This document shows, in pieces, positions 1 to 11,712 of a stretch of DNA of 64,000 nt (position 1 is its first letter; each line of letters begins with the position of its first letter). Origin of the DNA: Cryptomeria japonica (lineage: Eukaryota > Streptophyta > Pinopsida > Cupressales > Cupressaceae); contig NC_081412.1 of the NCBI RefSeq assembly GCF_030272615.1, positions 21,305,932 through 21,369,931 of the forward strand. Reading direction: 5' to 3'. Made by a program: the position numbers and the translations under genes. The notes beneath the pieces were generated by a model, which made no database searches, was not told where the DNA came from, and was given only the letters and a program-made list of their open reading frames with translations.

Positions 1-690
1 TAGACTAGCACAAAATCAAGCCACTCGGTACCCCGATGGCCCAGCTGGTGACTATTGAAGAAGGGGTATGACACCATCTTAGGGAGAGGGTGGCTGGTAA
101 CAACAAAGGTGAACCACATTTGGAAGAAGAACACCCTTTCCATGGAGAAAGGGGGGTGGAATTACATCATTGACCTAAGGACCCAGGTTGTCAGCGAGGA
201 GATTGCATCATCTGAATCGGATTCAGAGGACTCAAACAGATGGGAGTGGGATTCCTATGAAGGTAAGGATGAGAGGGAACCAAATGATGAAGGAGTGCTT
301 GAACTCAATGGTTTCTCAAAAGATGACATTTTCTCATTGAATGGACTCATCCACTGGCAAATGGAAGATTATGAAGTGTTTCACTCTTCTTGTCACATGC
401 TGCAAATTGAGGACAAGCCAAGCGAGAAAGAGGAGTTCCTACCAGAATACACGGAGTATAAGGAGGGAGATACCAAATTAAATGATGTTCTGGCGTACAA
501 ATTTTCAAAGGACAGACCAATGTGGTATGAAGACCCCACCGTGAAGGAGACGAACTTCGGAGACACTACCACCCCTCGAAATATCTAGGTAGGCAACGAT
601 TGGAGCCCGGTGCTGAAGGTCGTGACATTGAAAATCTTCATGGAATACAAGGACATATTCACTTGGTCCTACAACGATCTGAAGGGGTCT
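1..690 (+). pseudogene. Ty3/gypsy pol: end of aspartic protease and acidic linker before RT
   Basis: Left-edge part of a decayed gypsy polyprotein. Near the start the reading DTILGRGWL resembles the ILGRPWL-type end of a retroviral-like aspartic protease, which matures Gag-Pol. It is followed by an acidic, Ser/Glu/Asp-rich linker (residues such as SSESDSEDSN) and by a conserved-looking stretch ahead of RT (WSPVLK...EYKDIFTW). The frame is open from about 55, hits TAG at 586-588, continues in the same frame to about 685, then the coding sense shifts to another frame. The catalytic protease motif and gag lie left of the window. The family call is secure from the RT that follows; the exact protease boundary is not visible. 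Confidence 0.8.
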
Positions 691-2217
691 TGCCAGAATT
701 GTGCGTCCATCGGATACCATTGGTCTCAGGATCCCAACCGGTACGGAAGAGGTCATACCAAATGAATAAGAACTATGCTACCAAGGTGAACGAAGAGATT
801 GAATGGATGCTGGAGGTCGGCATCATATTTTGGGTGGAGACAAGTGAGTGGGTCTCGCCAATTGTGATCTCACTGGAGGCCAACCAGATCTGCATCTGCA
901 TGGATTTTTGGTGCCTCAACGTAGTCACCATCAAGGATCCATTTCCTATACCTTTCACAGACAGCATCCTGGAGGAGGTGGCTGGCCATGAAATGTACTC
1001 ATTTCTGGATGGATTTTCTGGATACAATTAGATTTCGATAGCTAAGGAGGACAAGTTGAAGACCACCTTTATGGTGGAGGATGGAGTCTATGTGTACAAC
1101 TGGATGTCGTTTGGGTTGTGCAATGATCCCGCAACATTCCAGAAGATAGTCCTCCACATCTTCAATAAGATGTATGTGAGAAATTTTAAATCCTTTTTGG
1201 ATGACTGGTTGATTTTCAATAGCGAAGACGCTCAGTTGGTGGCACTGAGAGAGTGCATGGAGAGATGTCGAAGGGCTAGGCTCACCTTGAATCTGCGTAA
1301 ATGCAGATTTATGGTACCACAAGGAAGGTTGTTGGGCCATATTGTTTGTAAAGCTGGACTGAAAACTGACCTGGATAAGGTAAGGGTAATTGTAGAAATG
1401 GAGTCACCCATTGATGTGACGGGAGTCAAGTCCTTCTTGGGACATATAGGATACTATCGGAAGTTCATCAAGAAATTTGACCAACTTTCATTCCCACTGG
1501 ACAAACTGATAAGAAAGGGTGAACCGTACATATGGGAATCAGCACAAGGGGAAGAATTCGAGGAACTCAAGAGGAGACTGGTGGCAGCACCCATTCTGGC
1601 CTATCCAAACGGGGACCGAGAATTCCACATACACGTGAATGCCTCAAACTATGCCATTGGGGATACACTAGCACAAGAAGGGGGACATGGGTTGGATCAT
1701 CCCATCTATTTTGCCATTTGGTTGATGTTGAAAGCCGAGAAGAACTACAGTACCACCGAGAGGGAAGCCCTCAGAATGGTCTATGTCATACAAAAATTTT
1801 GGCACTACTTCTTGGTGACACCCTTCACTTTCTATGTGGATCATTAGGCATTGATGTACCTGGTAAATAAACCCATTATCCAAGGCAGGATAAGCAGGTG
1901 GCTACTTCTCCTTCAGGTGTTCACTTTCATAATTATTGTACAGCCAAGTAAGAGCCATGTGATCATTGATATATTGTCCCAGATTAGGTAGGGAGAGCCA
2001 CCAAAGGGGGTGAATGATGAATTTCCAGATGCTCACCTATTCAAGATCATGGTACTGTAATCACGGTATACTACCATCGGGGAATATCTCTCCACCTTCA
2101 TGTTCCCAGAAGGTATGCCACCTAGAGAACGAAGGAAACTCGTGTTAAGAAGCCACACATTTCAATTGATTAATGGATTGTTGTATAAAATGGGACCCGA
2201 CCAGGTGTTGTGTTAAT
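687..2217 (+). pseudogene. Ty3/gypsy reverse transcriptase and RNase H, broken
   Basis: Encodes the reverse transcriptase that copies element RNA into DNA, followed by RNase H. Visible motifs in order: PELCVHRIPLV; WVSPIVIS; DFWCLNVVTIKDPFPIP (usual DFRxLN); SFLDGFSGYN; FGLCNDPATFQ; the catalytic box as SFLDDWLIF near 1194-1217 (both Asp kept); LGHIV; KSFLGHIGYYRKFI. RNase H follows with PILAYPNGDREFHIHVNASNYAIG, where the first catalytic Asp (usually VDAS) reads Asn, and STTEREAL. In-frame stops: TAG 1029-1031 (expected Gln in GYNQI), TAG 1845-1847 (expected Gln in DHQAL), then several more to 2217. The DDW form of the catalytic box is the one I associate with one plant gypsy group. Non-functional. 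Confidence 0.93.
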
Positions 2218-2219
2218 GT

Positions 2220-3310
2220 GTGATGGAGGAAGAGGTGTCAAGAATTCTAAGGGAGGCACATGAGGGGCCCGCGAGAGGCCATATGGGACCAAACACTACG
2301 GCAAGAAAGGTGTTTCTAGTGGGCCTGTGGTGGCCCACATTGTGTAATGACGCCAAAGAATGGGTAGTAGGTTGTGATACATGCCAGAGAGTGGGGAAGT
2401 TGTTGAAGAGGGATTTCATGCCCCTCAACCCTTCGCATGCTTAAGAACTATTTGAGCACTGGGGGTTGGATTTTATTGGGCCACTCAAGGCCAGTTGTGC
2501 CAGGAGGTACCGCTACATTGTGGTAGCCACAGAATATTTAACCAAATGGGTTGAAGCACGGTCCCTACCAAATAACTTGGTTGTAAGTACAGCAAGATTC
2601 ATTTATGAGTAGATCATTACACAATATGGTATCCCTATGCAGTTGACCAGCGACAAGGGTGGACATTTTGTGAACCACATCATCAAACTCCTCACTACTG
2701 AATTCAAAAATTTTCATTCATTGTCTAGCCCCTATTACCCGTAAGCCAATGGGAAGGCGGAGGCTACCAACAAGATTCTCATGGGAGTGATTTACAAGTC
2801 TTGTGGTGTCGAGGGAGAAGACTGGGAAGAAAAATTACCTTTGGTCTTATGGGCCTACTGCACAACCTACAAGGGGACCACAGGCCAGACCCCATTCCAA
2901 TTGATGTACAGATAGGAAGTTGTTGTGCCAGCTGAGTTTATGGTGCCAATCCTTCGCATTGCAATCAAGAACAGACTAGGGGACATGGAGAGCTTGAGGG
3001 AGAGGTTGTATGTCTTGAACAAGTTGGATGAAAAAAGAATGATGGCCCAGTGGGCTACAGAGGCAACCCAACAAAGGAGGAAGTTGTGGCACAACAAGCA
3101 GTTAAAATGAATGAGGTTTTCTCCAGGACAACTGGTACTGAAATATAATGGGCGTAATGAGATTAAACCAATCAAATTCAAGGTAAGATGGTTAGGACCA
3201 TATAAAGTTTGAGATGTGGCAGAGAATGGGGTAGTGAAGTTGTGGACATTGGATGGACGAGAGGTTGCAGGAAGCATCAATGGGTCGAAGTTAAAACTAT
3301 ATCATGAGTA
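2220..3310 (+). pseudogene. Ty3/gypsy integrase, broken
   Basis: Integrase that would insert the cDNA. The N-terminal HHCC zinc-binding domain is visible as HEGPARGHMG...CDTCQR (2255-2390). The catalytic core follows: GLDFIGPL, then TSDKGGHF (second Asp) near 2650, then the Glu in ANGKAEATNK near 2745-2775. The C-terminal part has the RFSPGQLVLKYNGR and FKVRWLGPYKV motifs. The reading stays in one frame but is cut by TAA/TAG/TGA codons (for example at 2442, 2610, 2742, 2913 and 3108), several of them where the family has Gln (YPQANG, YGQE). The last codons read KLKLYHE followed by TAG at about 3309. No chromodomain is visible after the core. Confidence 0.9.
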
Positions 3311-4137
3311 GAGGCGATCGACCGACCCCGAATCCTCCCGAAGAAATACTTAGAAAAAAAAAACCATACAAGAGAAATACCGTATAGTGGGAACAGTATG
3401 AGAAAAAAAAAATTTAAAAAGAAAAAGAAAAGGAAGGAATCACCGTACGGTGAAAAGCATAAAAAAGGGAAAACATGCCATACTATATTCACTGTACGGA
3501 AAAGGTATAAAACCCATGCATACCACGAGAAGACCATACAGCAGAAGATGAAGGAGACTCACACCATATGGCAGAAGCGATAAGCGACGAACGGACTGCA
3601 AAAATGAAGATGAAGGAGATCGTCGTACCAACTTCATCGTACATTTAAATATCGTACACCATATGCCAAGCGAGAGAACACAGTGAAGAAAATTTCCATA
3701 CGGTATATGTATGGTGAGCAGTGGGAATGGAGGGAGTAGCTTTTATACCATATGATTGACAAGGAGGATCACGGTAGTGGCAGCAGCGAAAACGAGGGGG
3801 AAGCCAAGCATACGGTTATTGTTTCGTACGGAAAATATCGTACATCGTGTGGTAGACTCGTACGGTCATTGTTTCATATGGAAAATATCATACATCGTGT
3901 GGTAGACCCATACGGTCTATCCTCCTAAGCAGTAGAGAAAGTTGTATTGTTGCCGCAGAAGCATTATCGTGCGGTATAGGGTCACATTACCACGGAAAAT
4001 AAAATCAGCAAATCAAGGGGTAGCGTCTGGAGGAAGGGTCCCACGTTTGGAGGAGAATAGGCACATGCAAAATTTTGTTACCCTAACCCTATTTTTTAAT
4101 ATTAAAAGGGCACGAAAGACAAAAGAAAAATCATTTA
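3311..4137 (+). repeat. Spacer between pol and 3' ORF, with a 50-bp tandem repeat and TACGG-rich dyads
   Basis: No coding region is supported. The spacer is full of CGTACGG/CCATACGG-type words, including the perfect palindrome CACCGTACGGTG at 3441-3452 and an A/G-rich run at 3396-3436. A 50-bp unit is repeated in tandem at 3811-3860 and 3861-3910, with a third start at 3911. The copies differ mainly where one has CG and the other CA or TA, as expected from decay of methylated CpG. It sits inside the gypsy element, between integrase and the additional ORF. Confidence 0.6.
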
Positions 4138-6735
4138 ATGGGCCCCAACGGTGGAAAGAATTGGCAAAAGCAGTTGCGGCAGTTACCTGCTACAGTGTCG
4201 TCAACCTCTACGAACAAGAAAGTTGTTCAGATTCTGCCTTCAGGTGTGAAAGTCAAGGGCAGCATGGATGACAATAGCAAAAGCAAGGGTAAAAAGGTGC
4301 AACCCAAAGTGCAGCAATAGCAGATGGTAGCGATGAATGATGTGACCATGGACACCATTACCTTCGAGGGTTTGAGTGGAGCAGATTGTAGGAAATGGTG
4401 GAATGAGACCCCGCATGATGATCCTATGAAGACACAACTACGACTTGAACAGGTACAGTGGGCCATCCAGATGCCCATATTTTGTATTAAGGATTTTGAG
4501 GTTGTGTTGCGGGCCATGATTGGTGCCTATGACCCACACAGGCGACATTCGGTATTTGATTACGAGCACCACCAAGTTTTGGTATCATTCGCTTCCATAG
4601 AATTTATGAGAGTTTTTGGTATTCTAGGAGTGCAGGGAAAGAAAGTGGACAGGGGACAGAAAATATCCCCATATTTAAAAGATAAACTCCTCTAGTTAAT
4701 GTGTCGCGACGACCTCACACAAGTTGAATTGGATAGTCTCCAACATGCCAGCAAAGGAAGAGGTCTGAAGAAGTCGTTCCTGAGAGAGGGTATATGGAGG
4801 TGCCTTCTAGATGTGTTGAAGAGTCACTTGATGGGAGTGAGTAGGGCTTCATACATTGGCATGGCGCAGGTGGTGCTAGTGAATGGCATCCACAATGATG
4901 TGGTATACGACTGGGCATCAGTACTGGCAGATAGGATGGAGGAATTCATGACCCTCCAGCACAGGACCTTCTACATGCCCTACCATGTGAATGGACTATT
5001 CCTGGATGTGGTACGCCTTCAAGGCTCACTAAACACACAACACTTGGCACCACAAGGTCGTGTACACCCAGGGAAACCACCTATATTTTATTGGGTTCAC
5101 TTGGATATCATGGCACCCAGCAGAGATACACAATCAGGCAAGAAATGGAAGCGACAGGTGGTGGTGTCTGGGTCGGAGACAGAGTCAGAGTCCGTGAGTA
5201 GTGACCTAAGTGAGGAGGCCAGTGCAGAGGAGGACTTCAGTGATACATCACAAGCCACCGAGAGTACTTTCAGAATGGTGGGTAGAGGCAAACAGCAGGT
5301 GGAGGAGGAGACAGTGGCAACATCTTCTAGAGTAGCGCAAATAGCCACACCTCCACCTCTCGTAGTTGTGCCAGTAGCAGCTACATGACCCTCAGGTGAA
5401 TTATCCCAGCAGACGATCTCAGCAAGTGCCATTCAGACTCTCCTTGGAGCGGCAATATTCACAGTGTCGGTTATGGGTTTTGGGCAGGGTCGGGCACCAG
5501 TGATTATGGTTCCCTTACACGTGGTCGCGACATTGGCAGCCTTACCAGAGCCTCACGTGGTTGATGAGAGGAGTCCCACGATAGCAATAGAGGCTGGGGG
5601 TAGTGGTGGGAAGGTTGGTAGGGAGGTTGTACCAGTAGAGAATCTTGGACGGAGTGCTATTCCTTCTCAGATGGATATGAGTGTGTGGCAGAGTCGGTAC
5701 AAAATGACACAAGTAGCACCAGTTGAAGTAGTGCTCCTCTCCCCACGATGTGAGCCGAGCCCTAATGAGAGTATGGACCTAGTCAAAGACAGTTCACCAG
5801 AGACTGCATGGATTGTACAGAGAGACCACTCACCCATTCGTGAGTTGGTGTTGAGTCCTAGAAAGTTGGAGGAGTTTATTCAAAGCCCCCCTCATGACGA
5901 GCCATGGTAGAGCCCTCATGGGGATTCCCAGGAGCACAATATCCTAGCATCTCCGAGAGTGGAGGGTGACAGAGAATTGGAGCAGTTTCTTGTAGATATG
6001 GTTGTCGGAGCCTGGCGGATGGCAGCCTTTGTGAGGTCTCAGGGAGATGCCCGGATAGATGAAGAGTTGGAGCAGTTACGAGGTTTATGAAGGGCAGGTG
6101 CACAACACACTTTGCACAATGTTTTTAGTCTGGTGGATGGCCTACTACGGAGACCTTATAGATGTTGGAGGATTGGGGCCTCTGCGAGCAGGTTGGTGAG
6201 ACCAGTAGACAGTCATTGTTGCAGAGGATAGAGAAGGTTTTCCAAGAGACCTGCTATGAGTTGCGGAGGACACAGTATATTGCTGAGAAACCTGAGACTC
6301 AGTGCCAGGAGGTTGTATTGGCATGGGAATAATTGGTTGCTCAACTCCAGTAGATGGAGGAGTCACACAGAGAGCAATTGGCTCGTGAGAAGGCCTCGAG
6401 GGATGCAGAACGCGCTACCTTGGACACAGTATTAGCCAAGGAGAGGTCGGTGAAGGATGCCTTGGAGGCACAGTTGGAGGAAGCCCACGAGGAAAGGGTT
6501 ATGTTGGAGAGTCACTTGGGTAGTGCCTTAGACATGGTGGAGTAGAAAGATAAAGAGGTCTTAGAGGCAACGAGGATGGTGAAAACAATGATGGAGCACC
6601 AGATGGTTGCAGAGCAGGACCTCAATCTGAGGACTGAGTAGGTCTATGAGTTACGTGCTCGCTTGACAGCCGCACCTCTTTCATAGGCACCCCCCTCACT
6701 AGGGACGCTTCCTCCACCCCATTCTCAGTCCTGAG
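4138..6735 (+). pseudogene. Additional ORF downstream of gypsy pol, with C-terminal coiled coil
   Basis: A long decayed reading frame between integrase and the 3' LTR, where Tat/Athila-type plant gypsy elements carry an env-like or additional ORF. It is open in one frame from 4138 to about 6150 except for TAG 4318, TAG 4693, TGA 5386, TAG 5908 and TGA about 6088. A frameshift near 6150 then moves it to the frame that ends with TGA at 6733-6735. The N-terminus is basic (MGPNGGKNWQKQ, KGKKVQPK). The middle (about 4330-5100) is globular, with IFCIKDFEVVLRAMIGAYDP and VYDWASVLADRMEEFM. Then come a Ser/Glu-rich stretch and a Pro/Val-rich stretch. From about 6350 it is a strong coiled coil (REQLAREKASRDAERATLD). 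I see no signal peptide or membrane segment, so an envelope role is not supported. The function is unknown. Confidence 0.6.
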
Positions 6736-6790
6736 TTCTATGTTGTTGATCGTCCCATTTTGATTTTCAATCGTCAGGAGATGACCTTGT

Positions 6791-6805
6791 TTTTTGGGGG
6801 GATGA
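6791..6805 (+). other. Polypurine tract of the gypsy element
   Basis: A G-run (TTTTTGGGGGGATGA) directly precedes the TGTTGG that starts the 3' LTR. This is the position expected for the plus-strand primer of reverse transcription. Confidence 0.6.
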
Positions 6806-6849
6806 TGTTGGCGGTAATATTGTATGGGAATAAAACAATAATTAATTAG

Positions 6850-7995
6850 GTAGTACTTTACTTTTTTTTAATTATGGGAAAAACAAGTTTTGAAGGGGCA
6901 CCGAAACCCTTTACAAAAGATCCTTAAAAGACAATAGCATTAAGAAACAAGAAAAGACATTCTGCAAAAAAACCAGCACAGTTTTGGGTAAAAACCAGCA
7001 TAAAAGCCCAACAAAACTAGCAACATCCAGCCATAACAGAAAAAAGACAAAAGACAAATTACTTAATGTTTTTAAGGGAATTAGCCAAATTTCTGCTAAT
7101 CCCTTGCAAATCTTTAATATTATCCCTGAGCATAAGGATTTCCTTGGAAGACGCCAAAGCAGCTTTTTTCATACTCGCCCTAGTCCTTTTTGTCGCACCA
7201 CCAGGAGCACTTTCCACTGTCCCTACCTCAATAGCTTCCTCATCAATATCTAGGTCCACAATAGGTTTGGAAGTGCTGGAGCCATCAAGGAACTTGGCAA
7301 TTTCCTCTATATTCCTAGTCACAGAGGTAAGGATATCCGAAATCATAACCAAAAAGTTTTTCATGGTTATTTTTCCTTCCTCCAGTTTACTAATCTGAGA
7401 TTCCAGCTTCTCCCCTTTTTCCTCCATACCCTTTTTCCAATGCTCCTGGTTACTTTCATCTTTCTTTCCCTTCTCTTCCTACTGCTTATCATTTTTTTCC
7501 AATTTATTGATTCTTTCATATACCCACCTATCAAAACCCATTCTAGCCTCAGACTGGTTTTTTAGTTTATCCAGAATAATCCCATCTCCAGCTTTATCCT
7601 ATTCCCTGCTCATTTCCTCCTTATCCTTCTCCTACTCAATTTCCATTTCCCTTTCCTCCCTATTAATCTGATTGTCTTGCTCCTCCATTGGCTTGTTGTT
7701 AACATTACCAATACTTATGTTGTGGGTGGGGCTATTTTGATCAGAAATATCCTCAGCTCCTCCTTCCTCTTCCCCCACTTCCTCTTCTTTCCAGATCTCC
7801 TCTCCATCAGACTCATCAGTCTCCATCTCACTTCCATCTTTTCCCATGTCCTCAGAATCAACCTCCGTATCCTCTTGTTTACCCATGTCCTCTTGAATTT
7901 TCTTTGCAGTGGCTTTTTTACCCTTTTTGCTCTGTATCAACTCATCCTTGTTGGGCCCACCTTCCTCAATCTTCCTCTTTGTAGTACTTTACTTT
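6850..7995 (-). mobile_element. Poly(A)-tailed non-LTR retroposon with 15-bp target-site duplication
   Basis: The 15-mer GTAGTACTTTACTTT occurs at 6850-6864 and again at 7981-7995, and the flanking LTR sequence is continuous once the 1,116 bp between them (6865-7980) is removed. The left end starts with T8, so the inserted strand is minus and ends in poly(A) after CCCATAATT. A long, imprecise target duplication plus a poly(A) tail is the signature of target-primed (LINE-machinery) retroposition. It carries one decayed ORF on the minus strand and no RT, so it is either a 5'-truncated LINE or a passenger mRNA copy. Confidence 0.85.
7059..7976 (-). pseudogene. Acidic, Lys/Glu-rich coiled-coil ORF in the retroposon
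   Basis: Read on the minus strand, one frame stays open from the left-over 5' end of the insert (KRKIEEGGPNKDE, near 7976) to a stop at 7059, broken only by three TAG codons (about 7632, 7595 and 7478) at positions where Gln is plausible. The first ~110 residues are Lys-rich then very acidic (DESDGEEIWKEEEVGEEE). The middle is a predicted coiled coil (EEKGEKLESQISKLEEGKI). The end has ILMLRDNIKDLQGISRNLANS. I see no RT, endonuclease or zinc knuckle. It could be an ORF1-type protein of a plant LINE or a captured host cDNA. The product is not recognised. Confidence 0.5.
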
Positions 7996-8221
7996 GTTAG
8001 TAATGTAACCAAGGGATGGTAGTTACGGGTGCGACGGTTGTCCCTCGCACCCCCTCGATACCTTTATATACCATGGAAGGTAACTTGTAAGGAACATGAT
8101 TATGAATGGAAATAGTATCTCTTTTGTTTGCTTTATCTTATCATCTGATATCTATGGCATTATTGTTTCTCATTAAGAATTCTATCTATATATTTTAAAT
8201 TGTTCACCTAGAGGGTAAACA

Positions 8222-8385
8222 AAGGCTAGAAAAGTTTTAGGTGAATTTAATAAAATAAATTGAGTAATTCATTTAATCAAATAGATGAAAATGAAGAAAT
8301 TAATTAAATAGAATTTAATTAATATGAGGAATGGGGTTAAAATAAATATTAAATGTTTATTTTGGAAAGTGGTTAGATTTATACA
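8222..8385. other. AT-rich filler between two elements
   Basis: A 164-bp AT-rich stretch between the gypsy LTR and the first recognisable copia sequence. I see no gene or repeat in it. Confidence 0.5.
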
Positions 8386-9115
8386 TCTACAAGAAGAATC
8401 AAATGTTTGAGGTCTGACAAAGGTGGAGAGTTTAGTTTTGATGAATTCAATACTTTTTGTGACAATCATGGGATAAGAAGAACAATTGTCTACTCCTAGG
8501 ATGCCACAACAGAATGGTGTAGTTGAAAGGATGAATAGAACAATTCAAGAGGCTGCCAGGACAATGATGAATGAAACAAGTTTACCAGAAATCTAGTGGA
8601 AAGAAGAAATGCATATGTTGTGTACACACTTAACAGAGTGCAGATTAGAAGAAATCATGGGAAGACGTCTTATGAACTTTGGTATAGAAGGATTCCATTT
8701 GTGAAATATTTTAAAATATTTGGAAGTAAATGCTATATCAAAAAAGATTAAGAAAATTTGGAAGAATTTTACACAAAAGCTGATGAATTCATATTCCTTG
8801 GGTACTCTACTAAAAGAAAAGCTTACAAATGTTATAACAAAAGACAGAAAAATTGTTGAAAGCACAATTGTGAAGTTTGATGAAGACACTTCAAAGAATA
8901 CAATTGTAGAGATGAGATATGAATCTGATGAGTCTACCAGTAGACAAAAAGAAGAAAAGGTTAAAGAAACAAAAGTACATCATGATAAGAAATGTGGTCC
9001 AAAAATTGCTCCTAAAACTCTAAGGTATGTCCAAGAGAATCATTCAAAGAAACATATTATTGGAGACAAGAACAAAGGTGTTATCACAAGAAGTATAGTT
9101 TCTAAAGAACAGGTA
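8386..9115 (+). pseudogene. Ty1/copia integrase, 5'-truncated and frameshifted
   Basis: The first recognisable residues are RIKCLRSDKGGEF (second catalytic Asp of the DDE core), then FCDNHGIRR. A frameshift near 8492 moves the reading to the frame with MPQQNGVVERMNRTIQEAAR (catalytic Glu in VER), stopped by TAG near 8595 (expected before W). Further right, KTSYELWYRRIPFVKYFKIFGSKCYI and FIFLGYSTKRKAYKCYN match the C-terminal part of copia integrases. A Lys/Glu-rich linker to RT follows, including KEQVSLCLILEIEPKT. Gag, protease and the integrase zinc domain are missing, so the 5' half of the element is deleted. Confidence 0.85.
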
Positions 9116-10590
9116 AGCTTATGCTTAATTTTAGAGATAGAGCCGAAAACAATATTAGATGCTTGTAGTGATCAGCATTGGATGAAAGCTATGAAAGAAG
9201 AATTGGAATAGATTGAGGAGAATCAGACTTGGGAACTTGTCCCAAGATAGGAACTAAATGGGTATTTCAAAACAAACTGGATGAAGACGGAAACAAAGTA
9301 AGGAATGAGGCAAGACTTGTATGTAAAGGCTACTTGCAGGAAGAACAAATAGATTTTGAGGAAACTTATGCTCCTGTGGAAAGAATGGAAGCTATCAAAA
9401 TATTGTTGGCTTTTGCAGCACATAAGGATTTCAAAGTTTATCAAATGGATATGAAGTTTGCATTCCTGAATGGAGAACTAAAAGAGGAAGTGTATATAGA
9501 ACAACTAGAAGAATTCAATATATCAAATACTTTGGATATGGTCTGCAAATTGAAGAAGGTGCTATATGGATCAAAGAAATCTCCTAGAGCTTGGTATGCA
9601 AGGCTTGATAGGGATTTTCTAAGACAAGGATTTCAAAAAGGTACTACTGACAAGTAATCTCTATTTTAAGGTTGTGGAAAACAATATCTTGATTGTAATT
9701 GTTTATGTGGTTGATATAATCTTTGGAGGAAATGATGGTATGTGTAAGAAGTTTTCTGATGAGATGTAAGAAGAGTTTGAAATTTTTTATGATTGGGGAA
9801 ATAAATTTCTCTCTTGGTTTACAATTTAGTAAAGAAATGTTGAAGAAGTTTGGAAGGGAAAATGTTAAACCTGTATGTATTCCTATGGCTATTGGTTGTA
9901 AGTTGAGAAAAGATATTGAATCTCTAAATATTGATGAGAGAATATACAGATCAATTATTGGAGGATTATTGTACCTGGCTACTACTAGACCGGATATCAT
10001 GCATACTAGTTATCTTGTGGCTAAATTCCAGCAAGATCCTAGACAAACACATATTGTTGCTATGAAAAGAATTTTATAATACTTAAAAGGAATAGAAGAC
10101 TATGGTCTATGGTATCCCAGAAGATCTAATTTCACTCTTATTGCCTATACCAGTGCAGATTGGCCTGGTTGTGTGGATGACAAGAAAAGTACAAGTGGAG
10201 GTGCATTTTTCCTTGGACCATGGTTGGTTGCTTGGTCAAGCAAGAAACGGGATTTGGTATCTTTGTCTACTGCACAATTTGAATATATTGTTGTTGCTAC
10301 TTGTTGTGCACATGTATTATGGATGAAACAAACTTTGAAGGACATTAGAATATTGTTTGATGAACCTTTTTTAATCTTTTTTGGCAATACCAGTGTAACA
10401 AATATTTCTAAGAATATTTTATTGCATTCAAGAATGAACCACATTTAAATTCAGTATCACTTCTTGAGAGAGAAATTTTTGAAGAATGAGGTGAAGCTTG
10501 ATTATGTTCCTACAAAGGAACAAATTGTTGATATCTTCACTAACCACTCACTAAAGTTACTTTTGAATATCTCTAGGAGAAATTGGGGTT
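9116..10590 (+). pseudogene. Ty1/copia reverse transcriptase and RNase H, broken
   Basis: The RT start is recognisable from WMKAMKEELE and [14 protein letters not shown], then [22 protein letters not shown] (family: KGY.Q..G.D..ET.APV), [23 protein letters not shown] and [19 protein letters not shown]. The catalytic box near 9701-9730 reads VYVVDIIFGG instead of YVDD, so the first catalytic Asp is lost. RNase H follows: IGGLLYLATTRPDI, YTSADWPGCVDDKKSTSGGAFFLG, WSSKKRDLVSLSTAQFEYI. The C-terminal HFLREKF...EVKLDYVPTKEQIVDIFT (10463-10546) is the usual copia end. Several frameshifts and TAA/TAG codons interrupt it. Confidence 0.92.
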
Positions 10591-10973
10591 TATTGCCCTC
10601 CTTTTTTGAACTAAATGCATATAGAGGTGCATTAGTCTAGTGAACTTCATGAATATTATTATTCTGGGCTAATGATTTGGGGCTACCTCTTAGGGGAAGC
10701 TAAGTGTAGTTGTGAATTTTTGAAGAGTTGAACAGAATGACCTAACAGCTTTTGTATATGAGCCTTTTTACTTGATGACAAAGGGGGAGAGAATGATAAG
10801 TTGGGAGAGAGAACATGAAGAGGATAAAGAATGAGATAATGTGAAGATGTGAGTAGAAAAGTAATTTGCAAAGGGAGAGAATAGTATATTTAAGAGATTT
10901 GAGAATTTTGGTATGAGAGTTGTTGATATTGTTGTTGTCGTTGATGTGTTTCCATCAATGACAAAGAGGAGAT
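10591..10973 (+). other. Copia 3' untranslated region with purine tracts
   Basis: There is no coding potential. Two purine-rich tracts follow TGATGACAAAGGGGGAGAG (10773-10791) and ATGACAAAGAGGAGA (10958-10972). The second directly abuts TGTTGTAAGG, the chosen LTR start, so it is the likelier functional polypurine tract. Confidence 0.5.
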
Positions 10974-11466
10974 TGTTGTAAGGTTGATCAGAATGAGCTA
11001 TTGATGTGTTGTCATTGATTTCAACATGCTTTGGTTGTCATTAGTGACTGGTTGGTATAACTGATGTTGAGTTCTCTGTATAGTTGTGTTGAGACATTTG
11101 CTTTGCATATCTTCTATATTGTACATCTATTCATGCAGTTTGGATATGTTGTTAAACAATGTTTAGAGATGTTATATTTTGTATTTGGTGCTCAAGATTT
11201 TTGTGCTAAGGAAGTTGTGTTTACCAGTATATTTGATAGTGTTTTCGTATGACATGCATGCTCTACATTTCTTCGTGTTATGGTTTTTGGTGTTGCGGTT
11301 TTGGGGTTAAGTTGATACTTTCCTTAGCTTCATTATATTCATTTGGCACATGTTTTGGGGCTTCAGAAGTATGCTTTCAAAGCTCAATGGTGTTTACTCT
11401 ATGTTTGGTCGACCTTAGGTGTTTACACTTCATATTGTTGCTCTGATGATTATGGATTGTTTTATA

Positions 11467-11501
11467 GGGTGAATTCACAAATCTGGTTCCCACTTTTGCC
11501 A
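11467..11501 (+). repeat. Left terminal inverted repeat of the 13-kb transposon
   Basis: Thirty-five bases that pair with 24494-24530 on the opposite strand, with a few substitutions and two short indels. The outer 7 bases (GGGTGAA) and the inner GGTTCCCACTTTT are identical. Bases 11485-11528 also fold on themselves (GTTCCCACTTT against AAAGTGGGAAC), so the left end contains its own hairpin. Confidence 0.8.
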
Positions 11502-11542
11502 ACGAAAAAATTTGGCGAAAGTGGGAACTTCGATTTTCTCGG

Positions 11543-11712
11543 TGTTCGAGCGAAATGGCAATGTTCGCTCGAACTACCCTTGGGAGTCCGAGCGAACCCA
11601 ACTACGGACTTGGGTTCGCTCGAACCACGGGTAACTTTTGGGTTCGAGCAAACCCACTTTAATATTAGTATTTTAATGGGTTCGAGCGAACCCCCCATTC
11701 GCTCGAACCCTT
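11543..11712. promoter_or_regulatory. Left subterminal cluster of TTCGAGCGAA-type sites
   Basis: About seven copies in both orientations of a 10-bp core TTCGAGCGAA / TTCGCTCGAA, often extended to GGGTTCGAGCGAACCC, itself palindromic apart from the two central bases. The same motif clusters near the right end and, as far as I can see, nowhere else in the window. Arrays of short motifs near transposon ends are commonly transposase binding sites (as for maize En/Spm and Ac). That role is inferred here. Confidence 0.65.

Larger units (their letters stand above)
6806..8221 (+). repeat. 3' LTR of the gypsy element, interrupted by a retroposon
   Basis: It begins TGTTGGCGG after the polypurine tract and can be closed at GGGTAAACA, giving TGTT/AACA ends. 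Without the 1,131 bp added by the nested insertion (insert plus one target copy), the LTR is about 285 bp. A TATA-like CTTTATATACC lies near 8061-8071. The 5' LTR is outside the window, so the right end at 8221 is a best guess from the terminal dinucleotides. Confidence 0.55.
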